A DNA stretch of 35,206 nt. Origin: Vibrio nigripulchritudo ATCC 27043 (GTDB taxonomy: Bacteria; Pseudomonadota; Gammaproteobacteria; Enterobacterales; Vibrionaceae). The stretch is from contig NZ_AFWJ01000270.1 in the NCBI RefSeq assembly GCF_000222685.1, positions 1 to 35,206 of the forward strand, written 5' to 3'. Positions 1 to 8,858 of the stretch are shown in pieces; position 1 is the stretch's first letter, and each line of letters begins with the position of its first letter. The translations under genes and the position numbers were made by a program. The notes beneath the pieces are model-generated. The model saw only the letters and a program-made list of their open reading frames with translations, ran no database searches and was not told the DNA's origin.

Positions 1-251
1 TGCAGGCACAGATTCTCAACCTCCTCAAAGATCTTCAGGACGAACTGAACTTGACTATGCTGTTTATTAGTCACGACCTTCCGGTAATTCGACAGATGTG
101 TGACCGAATTGGCGTGATGCAGATGGGTACTTTGCTTGAAGTTGCCCCGACGGAACAGCTCTTTACTGATCCGCAGCATGAGTACAGTAAACAACTGATT
201 TCTTTGATGCCTGAGTTCACAGGCTTAAGAGAAGACATCAAGATCGCCTAG
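1..251 (+). CDS. Dipeptide/oligopeptide ABC transporter ATP-binding protein, C-terminal part
   Basis: This is the C-terminal 83 or so residues of a peptide-transporter ATPase (DppF/OppF type), which powers uptake through the permeases encoded just downstream. The frame is open from base 3 (Q-A-Q-I-L-N) to the TAG at 249-251. It contains the switch segment LTMLFISHDLPVIRQMCDRI, with the H-loop histidine, and the family's typical tail (PQHEYSKQLISLMPE). The first codon is split: base G at 35206 plus TG at 1-2 makes the Val of DVSVQAQ. The rest of the gene is therefore at the other end of the window (34891-35206). The gap to the next gene is short, so both are probably one transcript. The family call is secure; the exact substrate is not. 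Confidence 0.93.
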   Translation, partial: QAQILNLLKDLQDELNLTMLFISHDLPVIRQMCDRIGVMQMGTLLEVAPTEQLFTDPQHEYSKQLISLMPEFTGLREDIKIA

Positions 252-324
252 CGACTTGGTGGCAATGCAATAACACAACACAGACAACAACTAGGGATTG
301 GATTCCCGCATAAGGAGTTATGCA

Positions 325-1878
325 ATGAAAACCATAAAGACCAAATTAGCGATGGCGCTGATGGCTGCAGGCTTGAGTTTCAGCGTTGCAGCTGCAGACA
401 TCACAGTTGCTTACGATGCTGACCCAGTATCACTGGACCCACATGAGCAGCTGTCTGGTGGCACACTGCAAATGTCTCACATGGTATTTGATCCTCTTAT
501 CCGCTTTAACCAGAAAATGGAATTCGAACCTCGTTTGGCTGAATCTTGGGAACGTATTGATGGTCAAACAATGCATTTCAACATTCGTCAGGGCGTTAAA
601 TTCCACTCAGGCAACACGTTGACTGCAGACGACGTCGTTTGGACATTCAATCGTCTGAAAAACTCTCCGGACTTTAAAGGTATCTTTGGTCCAATCGCTT
701 CTGTTACTAAAGCAGGCGATTACAAAGTTGAAATTAAAACTGACGGCGTTTACCCACTTGTTGAAAACGTAATGACTTACCTGTTCCCAATGGACAGCAA
801 GTTCTACTCAGGTAATACGGCGGAAGGTAAAGCGAAAGACGAGCTAGTGAAGCACGGTAACTCGTACGCATCGACTAACGTTTCTGGTACGGGTCCATTC
901 GTTATCACGCAGCGTGAGCAAGGCGTGAAAGTGACGTTTGAGCGTTTCGATGGCTACTGGGACAGCAGCTCGAAAGGTAACGTTGATAAGCTAACACTGG
1001 TTCCAATCAAAGAAGATGCGACTCGTGTTGCTGCACTGCTTGCGGGTGACGTAGACATGATTGCTCCTGTTGCACCAAACGACTACAAGCGTATTCAGAA
1101 AGCAGACAGCGTTGACCTATACACCATGCCTGGTACCCGTGTTATCACGTTCCAGATGAACCAGAACAGCAACCCTGCACTGAAAGATGCTCGTGTTCGT
1201 CAGGCGATTGTTTACGCAATCAACAACGAAGGTATCACTAAGAAAGTAATGAAAGGTGCGGCAACGGCTGCAGGTCAGCAAAGCCCGGTTGGTTTTGTTG
1301 GTCACAACCCAGATCTTAAGCCTCGTTACGATCTTAAGAAAGCGAAGCAGCTAATGAAAGAAGCGGGTTACGAGAACGGCTTCAATCTAAGCATGATGGC
1401 GCCAAACAACCGTTACGTGAACGACGACAAGATCGCTCAGGCAACGGCGGCAATGCTGTCTAAGATCGGTATCAAGGTTGATCTGAAAACTATGCCTAAA
1501 GCGCAGTACTGGCCAGAGTTTGATAAATGTGCGGCTGACATGCTGATGATCGGATGGCACCCAGATACAGAAGATTCAGGTAACTTCACTGAGTTCTTGG
1601 CGATGTCGCGTAATGCAGACACAGGTAAAGGTCAGTACAACTGTGGTCACTACTCAAATGCAGAAGTTGACAAGTTGATCGAAGAGACCAACAAGATGAC
1701 GGATCTTGGTAAGCGTAGCGCGGCTCTGAAGAAAGTAGAAGAGATTCTATACAACGAAGCAGCGTTCGTTCCTCTGCATTGGCAAGACCCTTCTTGGGCT
1801 GCAAAAGGCAATGTGGAAATTGGTCCAATCATCAACGGTATGAACTTCCCTTACTTCGGCGACTTGGTTGTTAAGTAA
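325..1878 (+). CDS. Family 5 peptide-binding periplasmic protein of an ABC transporter
   Basis: This is the substrate-binding protein of a dipeptide/oligopeptide importer, 517 residues, the usual length for the SBP_bac_5 family. The ATG at 325 is preferred over an in-frame ATG at 298 because AAGGAG lies 7 bases upstream of it and because it gives a clean signal peptide: KTIKTK, a hydrophobic core, then cleavage near SVAAA/DITV. The mature protein starts with the family pattern VAYDADPVSLDPHEQLSGGT and carries RLAESWERIDGQTMHFNIRQGVKFHSG, typical of DppA-like proteins. Codon use is strongly biased towards that of highly expressed genes. It sits between the ATPase and the two permeases, with a strong hairpin after its stop. 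The natural ligand (peptide, haem, other) cannot be told from sequence. Confidence 0.93.
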   Translation: MKTIKTKLAMALMAAGLSFSVAAADITVAYDADPVSLDPHEQLSGGTLQMSHMVFDPLIRFNQKMEFEPRLAESWERIDGQTMHFNIRQGVKFHSGNTLTADDVVWTFNRLKNSPDFKGIFGPIASVTKAGDYKVEIKTDGVYPLVENVMTYLFPMDSKFYSGNTAEGKAKDELVKHGNSYASTNVSGTGPFVITQREQGVKVTFERFDGYWDSSSKGNVDKLTLVPIKEDATRVAALLAGDVDMIAPVAPNDYKRIQKADSVDLYTMPGTRVITFQMNQNSNPALKDARVRQAIVYAINNEGITKKVMKGAATAAGQQSPVGFVGHNPDLKPRYDLKKAKQLMKEAGYENGFNLSMMAPNNRYVNDDKIAQATAAMLSKIGIKVDLKTMPKAQYWPEFDKCAADMLMIGWHPDTEDSGNFTEFLAMSRNADTGKGQYNCGHYSNAEVDKLIEETNKMTDLGKRSAALKKVEEILYNEAAFVPLHWQDPSWAAKGNVEIGPIINGMNFPYFGDLVVK

Positions 1879-1897
1879 GCGAAGCTTTCACCACTTG

Positions 1898-1923
1898 CGC
1901 CAGACCTGAATGCAGGTCTGGCG
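1898..1923 (+). terminator. Perfect hairpin between binding-protein and permease genes
   Basis: A perfect 11-bp stem (CGCCAGACCTG at 1898-1908 with CAGGTCTGGCG at 1913-1923) has a 4-base loop and lies 20 bases after the binding-protein stop. No uridine run follows (TATCAATAAAAC). It therefore looks more like an mRNA-stabilising or attenuating hairpin than a full rho-independent terminator. Such elements commonly let the binding protein be made in excess over the membrane subunits. Confidence 0.7.
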
Positions 1924-2062
1924 TATCAATAAAACAACCAACAGTCGGTGATTGATAGATTCGTCTATTTTGGTGCTTGGCTTTTTCTTTCAGTCGAGCC
2001 AGGTACCACTTTTGAGGCTGAAGGGTATTACATGAAAGTCATGGAAAGTTAAGGGGCAAGGA

Positions 2063-3040
2063 ATGTTTACGTTTCTCGTCAAGCGCCTGTTTCAGGCACT
2101 GATAGTGATGTTTGTGATCAGCTTGGTGGCGTTTGCCATTCAGGATAATCTTGGCGACCCATTGCGGGAACTGGTAGGTCAGTCGGTTTCGGAAGCAGAG
2201 CGACAAGCCTTGCGTGATGAGCTAGGGCTCAACGATCCATTCATTACCAAATATTCACGCTTTGTAGGCAATGCACTACAAGGTGATCTAGGGACATCTT
2301 ATTTCTTCAAGCGCCCTGCGGTTGAAGTCATTCTGGATAAGCTGGTGGCAACACTGGAACTGGTGTTTGGGGCAACCCTCATCATTATCGTGTGTTCGAT
2401 ACCATTGGGTGTGTATTCCGCCATTCATCCAAAAAGCATCTTTACCAAAATTGTCATGGCAGGAAGCAGCATCGGTATCTCGATTCCGGTTTTCCTTACC
2501 GCCATTATGCTGATGTACGTTTTCTCCATTGAGCTCGGCTGGCTGCCTTCCTATGGGCGGGGTGATACCGCGAACGTGCTCGGGTGGGAGTCTGGCTTCT
2601 TTACGCTAGACGGCTTGTCACACTTGATTCTGCCATGTGTGGCGCTGTCATCCATTATGCTGCCATTGTTTATTCGTTTAGTACGTTCTGAAATGCTGGA
2701 AGTGCTGAGCTCTGAATACATCAAGTTTGGTAAGGCAAAAGGTCTGGCACTGAACAAGATTTACTACCAGCACGCACTGAAAAATACCATGCTACCTGTT
2801 CTTACAGTAGGTGGTGTGCAGATTGGTACTATGGTGGCCTATACCATTCTGACTGAAACGGTCTTCCAGTGGCCAGGTACTGGTTTCCTTTTCCTTGAAG
2901 CAATTAACCGTGTAGACACACCGCTGATTACAGCGTACGTGATTTTTGTTGGGCTGATTTTCGTGGTGACCAACACCATTGTTGACTTGCTGTACGGCAT
3001 CATCAACCCAACTGTGAACCTGACAGGTAAAGGAGCATAA
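2063..3040 (+). CDS. Dipeptide-type ABC transporter permease (DppB-like)
   Basis: This is an inner-membrane permease subunit of the peptide importer, 325 residues. It starts MFTFLVKRLFQALIVMFVISLVAFAI, the standard first transmembrane segment of DppB/OppB proteins. The family's periplasmic loop follows (GDPLRELVGQSVSEAERQALRDELGLNDP, then GDLGTSYFFKRPV). The cytoplasmic EAA loop is at about residues 219-240 (EYIKFGKAKGLALNKIYYQHALKNTMLPV), with the conserved glycine that contacts the ATPase. An AAGGA-like site precedes the ATG. Only 2 bases separate its stop from the ATG of the next permease, so the two are co-translated. The C-terminal helix ends GIINPTVNLTGKGA. Confidence 0.94.
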   Translation: MFTFLVKRLFQALIVMFVISLVAFAIQDNLGDPLRELVGQSVSEAERQALRDELGLNDPFITKYSRFVGNALQGDLGTSYFFKRPAVEVILDKLVATLELVFGATLIIIVCSIPLGVYSAIHPKSIFTKIVMAGSSIGISIPVFLTAIMLMYVFSIELGWLPSYGRGDTANVLGWESGFFTLDGLSHLILPCVALSSIMLPLFIRLVRSEMLEVLSSEYIKFGKAKGLALNKIYYQHALKNTMLPVLTVGGVQIGTMVAYTILTETVFQWPGTGFLFLEAINRVDTPLITAYVIFVGLIFVVTNTIVDLLYGIINPTVNLTGKGA

Positions 3041-3042
3041 CC

Positions 3043-3981
3043 ATGAATAACACAAATGCTGCTCCATCAAGTTGGGAGCGCTTTAAACAATCCGACTTTT
3101 TGTACTACTTCCTGAAAGACAAAGTCGCCATGTTCAGCTTTACCGTGTTTATGCTGTTCTTGGTGATGGCGTTGGCGGCACCGATCATTGCACCGTCTGA
3201 CCCATACGATTTGTCTTCAATTGATATCATGGACTCTGAACTTCCGCCTTCGTGGATGGAAGATGGAGACGAGCGATTCCTTCTTGGAACCGATGAGCAA
3301 GGTCGTGACATTTTTTCCACCATTTTGTACGGTTCTCGCCTGTCGCTGACGATTGGTTTCTTGGCGGTAGGTTTACAGCTTTTCTTGGGCATCATCATTG
3401 GTCTGTCTGCGGGTTACTTCGGTGGTCGTATCGATAGCTTCTTGATGCGTTTTGCTGATGTTCAGCTGTCATTCTCAACCATGATGGTGGCAATCATCGT
3501 TTCGGCGATTTTCAAAGCCAGTTTCGGCAGTGACTTCTACGCTCAATATGCGGTAGTGATGCTGGTGGTGATCATTGGTGTGGCGGAATGGCCACAGTAT
3601 GCACGTACCATTCGAGCATCAGTGTTGGCTGAGAAGAAAAAAGAATACGTGGAAGCAGCGCGCGTGATGGGCTTTAAATCGCCTCGTATCATGTTCCGCC
3701 ACATTCTTCCTAACTGTCTGTCACCCATTCTGGTTATCTCTACCGTGCAGGTGGCGAATGCCATCATGTCTGAAGCGGCATTGTCATTCCTAGGTTTGGG
3801 TTTGCCAGTTGATCAGCCGTCATTAGGTGCGCTGATTAGTATCGGATTTAACTACATATTCTCTGGTGCATGGTGGATTACTGCCTTCCCAGGTCTGGTA
3901 TTGGTGACCTTGGTACTGGTGATCAACCTGTTGGGTGACTGGTTACGAGATGTATTTAACCCGAAAATCTATAAAGGGTGA
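3043..3981 (+). CDS. Dipeptide-type ABC transporter permease (DppC-like)
   Basis: This is the second permease subunit, 312 residues, partner of the preceding gene. It has the short cytoplasmic N-terminus and first helix of DppC/OppC proteins. The FLLGTDEQGRDIFSTILYGSRLSLTIGF motif is at about residues 80-107, and the EAA loop (EYVEAARVMGFKSPRIMFRHILPNCLSPI) is near residue 205. The end is also typical (GDWLRDVFNPKIYKG). AAAGGAG lies 9 bases upstream of the ATG. The operon ends here with a rho-independent terminator. The order ATPase, binding protein, permease, permease differs from the common binding-protein-first order of dpp operons. Confidence 0.94.
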   Translation: MNNTNAAPSSWERFKQSDFLYYFLKDKVAMFSFTVFMLFLVMALAAPIIAPSDPYDLSSIDIMDSELPPSWMEDGDERFLLGTDEQGRDIFSTILYGSRLSLTIGFLAVGLQLFLGIIIGLSAGYFGGRIDSFLMRFADVQLSFSTMMVAIIVSAIFKASFGSDFYAQYAVVMLVVIIGVAEWPQYARTIRASVLAEKKKEYVEAARVMGFKSPRIMFRHILPNCLSPILVISTVQVANAIMSEAALSFLGLGLPVDQPSLGALISIGFNYIFSGAWWITAFPGLVLVTLVLVINLLGDWLRDVFNPKIYKG

Positions 3982-4022
3982 TCCAATACCATTGATTTCC
4001 CATCGGAAATATTCATAAACTT

Positions 4023-4052
4023 AAGAGCCGGCGTTATGCAGGCTCTTTTTTT
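4023..4052 (+). terminator. Rho-independent terminator after the peptide transporter operon
   Basis: The stem AAGAGCC (4023-4029) pairs with GGCTCTT (4041-4047) across an 11-base loop and runs into a T tract at 4046-4052. It closes the transporter operon. It also covers an upstream in-frame ATG (4036) of the next open frame, which argues against translation starting there. Confidence 0.85.
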
Positions 4053-4092
4053 GCATTCACATAGCTATGGAGGCAATGTGTGGGGGAAGGTT

Positions 4093-5069
<977 letters not shown>

Positions 5070-5073
<4 letters not shown>

Positions 5074-5609
5074 AAACGTACTTGAGCGGTCACTCCGGTT
5101 TCTTCTCCAGTAAAATACGGCAACACAGTGACAGAGTAGCCTAGTTCAGTTACCGCATACTGAACGCCGGTTGCTAATGCCATTCCGGCAATCACATCAC
5201 GCCAGTAATGGTGATTGGCATCTACACGAGAATACCCCACCAAAGCTGCTGCTCCGTACGCTGGAATACCGTAGGCAGAACCATAGCGAAACTGCAAATA
5301 CGCCGCCCCCTGTGTGGCAGCCGAAGTATGCCCTGATGGAAACGAATGGTTGCCGCCATTCGGGCGCTCAGCATTGACGGCAAACTTTATCGCGTGCGTG
5401 GCTAATGCGTTGTAGAGCGCCCCTTCGGTAAGTTGAATCAGACCTTCCGTATCGTCCTTGTACCAGGAAATCATTGCCGCAGTCAGCGGAATGCCAATCT
5501 GGGCAATATCGCCATAAGTCTCTAGGGCTTCGTTTTTTGCGTGGGATGGTAATGAAGTCAGTGAAGCGGCTATTGTAGTAGCCAAAGGAATAATTTTTTT
5601 CATGTTCAT
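5070..5609 (-). CDS. PAP2-family phosphatase, exported
   Basis: This is a membrane-associated or periplasmic phosphatidic-acid-phosphatase-type enzyme of 179 residues from the ATG at 5609. An upstream TTG at 5618 would add three residues without a better ribosome site. All three catalytic motifs of the family are present: KFAVNAERP (K-x6-RP), PSGH in HSFPSGHTSAA, and SRVDANHHYWRD (SR-x5-H-x3-D). The N-terminus (KKIIPLATTIAASLTSLPSHA/KNE) is a signal peptide. PAP2 enzymes act on lipid phosphates such as phosphatidate, phosphatidylglycerophosphate or undecaprenyl pyrophosphate; the substrate here is unknown. It is convergent with and overlaps the SPOR gene by 4 bp, with no terminator visible between them. 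Confidence 0.9.
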
Positions 5610-5736
5610 ACAGCTCAATTGACGTAGGCACTATTCTACTGGAAAACGTCGTTGGTGTGACGGGATATTGCTGAAATGAAACACTATTTTGAGTTTTCTG
5701 TTTCTCAATAAGATTGTGCCAATCTGCGCTCGTATT

Positions 5737-6651
5737 TCAATTGATGCTGCTGGTCGTAACCCAATTCTGTAAGAACTGAGCAAAAGCGAGTAACGCCTCA
5801 CTTTGTTTGAGTTGTTGTGGAAAGATCAAATAGATGCCACGAGTCTGGGTAAAGTAACTGGTAAGAATCGGTGTTAGCTGCCCTTTTTGAATGGCAGGCT
5901 GCACCAAATAATCAGGCAGTTTAATGATGCCTTCTCCCTGAACAGCGGCTTCATAGAGTAAAAAATTATCGTTGGCGTAAAACTGTCCTTTAGTCTCAAC
6001 CTCTCGCTCGAATCCCTGATGTTGATAGCGCCATGTGGTGAGATGCGGGTCTGACAGGCAGTTATGCCGAGCCAGTTCTTCAGGTGTCTGTGGGGTGCCA
6101 TAGAGATTGAGATAATCCGGAGACGCGCAGCATAAATGCTGATAATCCATCAGATGCTTGGCAATCATATTGGCGGGCGGCGTGTTAGTCGCTCGAATAG
6201 CAAGGTCAAATGGCTGTTGGGTGAGGTCTTGATTGGTATAGCCAATGTCGATGTCGAACTCGATGTCCGGGTGCAGTTTACGAAAGGCTCGGCACGCAGG
6301 CGTTAAGTAGCGTTGTCCAAAAATCGCGGCGCAGGTAATGGTCAGTTTGCCTTCAATTGCAGAGGCAGATTTCCTAATCTCCTTTTCCATTGTCTGCACC
6401 GAAGAGGTAACCCCTTGCATCTGCGACAATACCTTTTGACCTGCTTGTGTCAGGCGAACACTTCTGGTGGTGCGGATCAACAAGGTGACATCCAGATCGC
6501 GTTCCAGAGCATTGATTTGGGTAGAAAGATAACTGCGTGAGATGCCTAGCTTATCTGCCGCCTGCCCGAAGTTAAGGCATTCTGCCACCACGCTAAACAG
6601 GTAATAGCGTTCGAACCTTTTGTGCAGTCTCATCTCTTGCGGCAGTTTCAT
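5737..6651 (-). CDS. LysR-family transcriptional regulator
   Basis: This is a LysR-type regulator of about 304 residues. The ATG at 6651 is chosen over one at 6672 because AAGGAG lies 5 bases before it. The N-terminal winged helix-turn-helix is at about residues 16-75 (LFSVVAECLNFGQAADKLGISRSYLSTQINALERDLDVTLLIRTTRSVRLTQAG). It is followed by the linker helix and the effector-binding domain (GKLTITCAAIFGQRYLTPACRAFRKLHPDIEFDI). It is divergent from an aldo-keto reductase gene; this arrangement usually means the regulator controls the neighbour and itself. A 14-bp palindrome of the T-N11-A type lies between them. The inducer is unknown. Confidence 0.92.
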   Translation of the reverse strand: MKLPQEMRLHKRFERYYLFSVVAECLNFGQAADKLGISRSYLSTQINALERDLDVTLLIRTTRSVRLTQAGQKVLSQMQGVTSSVQTMEKEIRKSASAIEGKLTITCAAIFGQRYLTPACRAFRKLHPDIEFDIDIGYTNQDLTQQPFDLAIRATNTPPANMIAKHLMDYQHLCCASPDYLNLYGTPQTPEELARHNCLSDPHLTTWRYQHQGFEREVETKGQFYANDNFLLYEAAVQGEGIIKLPDYLVQPAIQKGQLTPILTSYFTQTRGIYLIFPQQLKQSEALLAFAQFLQNWVTTSSIN

Positions 6652-6696
6652 TAGTACTCCTTTTAATGACATTATCCCTTATATCACATTTTATTG

Positions 6697-6729
6697 TTCT
6701 CTATAGAGAATAGTTAATTCAGAGAATAG
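6697..6729. promoter_or_regulatory. Probable LysR operator: palindrome plus repeated half site
   Basis: TTCTCTATAGAGAA (6697-6710) is a perfect 14-bp palindrome and fits the LysR T-N11-A pattern. Its right half, AGAGAATAG (6705-6713), is repeated at 6721-6729, 16 bp further on. The sites lie between the divergent LysR and aldo-keto reductase genes, about 46 bp before the regulator's ATG and about 65-85 bp before the reductase's. Function is inferred from position and symmetry. Confidence 0.65.
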
Positions 6730-6793
6730 GGTTCAATAGACTAAAAGTGCCGTCTACTATTTAAGAAATGAGAAGCGTCTTATAGGTGGAATT

Positions 6794-7708
6794 ATGTCTT
6801 CAAATCAAAAAGATAAAAGCAACTACAATGGTGACCCTCTTTCAGATATTGAGTTGATTCAAGGTTACTGGCGTATGGGTGAATGGGGAATGTCTCCAGC
6901 CGAGCGTTTGGATTTTGTAAAGCAGCATGTGGAACTGGGTATTACAACCGTCGACCATGCAGCAATCTACGGAAGCGACGTTCCATGTGAAACCCTGTTT
7001 GGCGAAGCACTGGCGTTGGAGCCTTCACTCCGTGAGCAGCTCCATATCATCACAAAACTGGGTATTATTGCGCCTCAGTCTGATGGGGGAATCGCTTACT
7101 ACGACAGTGGACGCGAGGAAATCATTTCCTCAGTGGAGCGCTCGTTAAAGCAGTTAGGCGTTGACCATGTGGACACACTCTTACTTCACCGCCCGGATAT
7201 TTTGCTTCAACCCGAAGAAGTCTCGGAAGCGTTTGAAGTGTTGAGAAGTTCTGGCAAGGTGCTGAACTTTGGTGTGTCTAATTTCTCGACCCACGAATTT
7301 GCATCACTGCAATCTCATCTCGACATCAAACTGGTCACCAATCAGGTTGAAATTAACCCAATCAACATGCAAAGCCTGGAAGATGGAACATTGCATCAGT
7401 TGCAGGCGCAGCGCCGTCGCCCTATGGCGTGGTCTTGTTTAGCTGGGGGCAATCTCTTTAACCCAACCACAGACCAGCACCAGCGAGTGCTGAAAGTATT
7501 GGAAGAAATCAAAGAAGAGGTATCGGCTGAGTCAATTGATCAGGTGGTGTTTGCCTGGGTAATGGCGTTACCGTCTCGTCCTATCCCAATCATTGGGAGC
7601 GGTAAGATCGAACGTGTGAAAACCGCAGTTGCAGCGAAAGACATTACTCTAACTCGCGAGCAATGGTATCGAGTCTGGACTGCATCAAAAGGGCATGGTG
7701 TGGCTTGA
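6794..7708 (+). CDS. Aldo-keto reductase (YdhF-like)
   Basis: This is an NADPH-dependent oxidoreductase of the aldo-keto reductase superfamily, 304 residues, cytoplasmic. The catalytic tetrad can be read directly: Asp54 and Tyr59 in TTVDHAAIYGS, Lys88 in IITKLG, and His132 in LLLHRPD. The cofactor end carries IPIIGSGKIERVKTAV. The context QGYWRMGEWGMSPAE near the N-terminus resembles E. coli YdhF. The ATG has AGGTGG upstream. It is divergent from the LysR gene and probably regulated by it. It ends at a strong bidirectional terminator shared with add. The carbonyl substrate cannot be predicted. Confidence 0.93.
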   Translation: MSSNQKDKSNYNGDPLSDIELIQGYWRMGEWGMSPAERLDFVKQHVELGITTVDHAAIYGSDVPCETLFGEALALEPSLREQLHIITKLGIIAPQSDGGIAYYDSGREEIISSVERSLKQLGVDHVDTLLLHRPDILLQPEEVSEAFEVLRSSGKVLNFGVSNFSTHEFASLQSHLDIKLVTNQVEINPINMQSLEDGTLHQLQAQRRRPMAWSCLAGGNLFNPTTDQHQRVLKVLEEIKEEVSAESIDQVVFAWVMALPSRPIPIIGSGKIERVKTAVAAKDITLTREQWYRVWTASKGHGVA

Positions 7709-7726
7709 TTTTTCGGTCCATATAAA

Positions 7727-7754
7727 AACAAAGGAGGCGATTGCCTCCTTTGTT
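7727..7754. terminator. Bidirectional terminator between aldo-keto reductase and add
   Basis: A perfect 12-bp stem (AACAAAGGAGGC at 7727-7738, GCCTCCTTTGTT at 7743-7754) with loop GATT is flanked by an A run on the left. T-rich sequence follows on the right (TGTTATTT). It sits between two convergent genes and can serve both strands. Confidence 0.85.
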
Positions 7755-7770
7755 ATTTAACACTCTACTT

Positions 7771-8772
7771 TTAGCGATTTTTCGCCATTTCGCGTAGCGC
7801 TTCTTTTTCGGCTTCCGATAGGAATGCAATGTCCAAACCGTTGATTTGTGCCTGGCGAATCTGCTCCTGACTCAAACCTGCTGCTGGGGCTGCAACCTCA
7901 AATTCGTAGGGTTGCTCAATGCCTTCTACCGCAGGGTCATCGGTGTTGATGCACGCTTTGATGCCATGCTCAAGGAAGGTTTTCAGTGGGTGTGCAGCCA
8001 GTGATTCAACAGTGCTGGTCTGAACGTTGGATGTTAAGCAAGACTCAATGCCGATGCCGTGCTCAGCCAGATAATCCATCAGCTTAGGATCGTGAACCGC
8101 TTTCACACCATGACCGATACGAACAGCGCCAAGCTCTTGGATTGCCTGCCACATGCTCTCTGCACCTGCAGCTTCACCTGCGTGAATGGTCACTTGCAGC
8201 CCCGCGTCTTTTACCTGATTAAAGTGTTTAACGAAACGGTCACCCGGCTGACCCAGTTCGTCACCCGCTAGGTCAATCGCGACTAAATGGTCTTTGTGTG
8301 CAAGAAGACCATCAAGCTCTTGCTGACAGGCATCTTGACCAAAAGTACGGCTCATAATTCCGATAAGATTGGTTTTCACACCAAAGTCACGAACGCCCGC
8401 CTGAATACCATCGACTACCGCTTCCACCACACCGGCAACCGGAAGCTTGTGCTTCATTGCCATGTAGTAAGGAGAGAAACGCAGCTCTGCGTAGTCGATT
8501 TGCGCGTTCATCGCATCTTCTACGTTTTCATAAGCCACACGACGACACGCGTCTAGGTCGCCCAGTACCGCAACACCCCAATCCAGCTTTGAAAGAAAAG
8601 CCACTAGGGAAGGCTCGGCTTCAACAATCTGAACGTGTGGACGAAGCGACTCTATGTCGTACGCTGGAAGTGCCACGCCAAATTTTTTGCCCAGATCTAA
8701 GATAGTCTGGCTGCGAATGTTACCGTCCAAATGGCGGTGTATGTCAGTTAACGGCAGGTTCTTGGTGATCAT
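7771..8772 (-). CDS. add: Adenosine deaminase
   Basis: This enzyme hydrolyses adenosine or deoxyadenosine to (deoxy)inosine and ammonia in purine salvage. It is 333 residues, the normal length for the bacterial enzyme. The zinc site and catalytic residues are all visible: His12 and His14 (TDIHRHLDG), His197 and Glu200 (TIHAGEAAG), His221 (RIGHGV), and Asp278-Asp279 (INTDDPAV). AGGAAG precedes the ATG. It is a single gene ending at the shared bidirectional terminator. Related adenine deaminases use the same fold, but the overall pattern ([27 protein letters not shown]) fits add. Release of ammonia makes it a natural neighbour of the nitrogen-regulation genes, although this may be coincidence. 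Confidence 0.95.
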   Translation of the reverse strand: MITKNLPLTDIHRHLDGNIRSQTILDLGKKFGVALPAYDIESLRPHVQIVEAEPSLVAFLSKLDWGVAVLGDLDACRRVAYENVEDAMNAQIDYAELRFSPYYMAMKHKLPVAGVVEAVVDGIQAGVRDFGVKTNLIGIMSRTFGQDACQQELDGLLAHKDHLVAIDLAGDELGQPGDRFVKHFNQVKDAGLQVTIHAGEAAGAESMWQAIQELGAVRIGHGVKAVHDPKLMDYLAEHGIGIESCLTSNVQTSTVESLAAHPLKTFLEHGIKACINTDDPAVEGIEQPYEFEVAAPAAGLSQEQIRQAQINGLDIAFLSEAEKEALREMAKNR

Positions 8773-8858
8773 GTTGACTTCCTAAATGCGACTAATTTGG
8801 CTAAGTATAAAAACCATTTAGTAACCTGTCAGTAGGAGAACAGCAGTTTATTGTTTGA

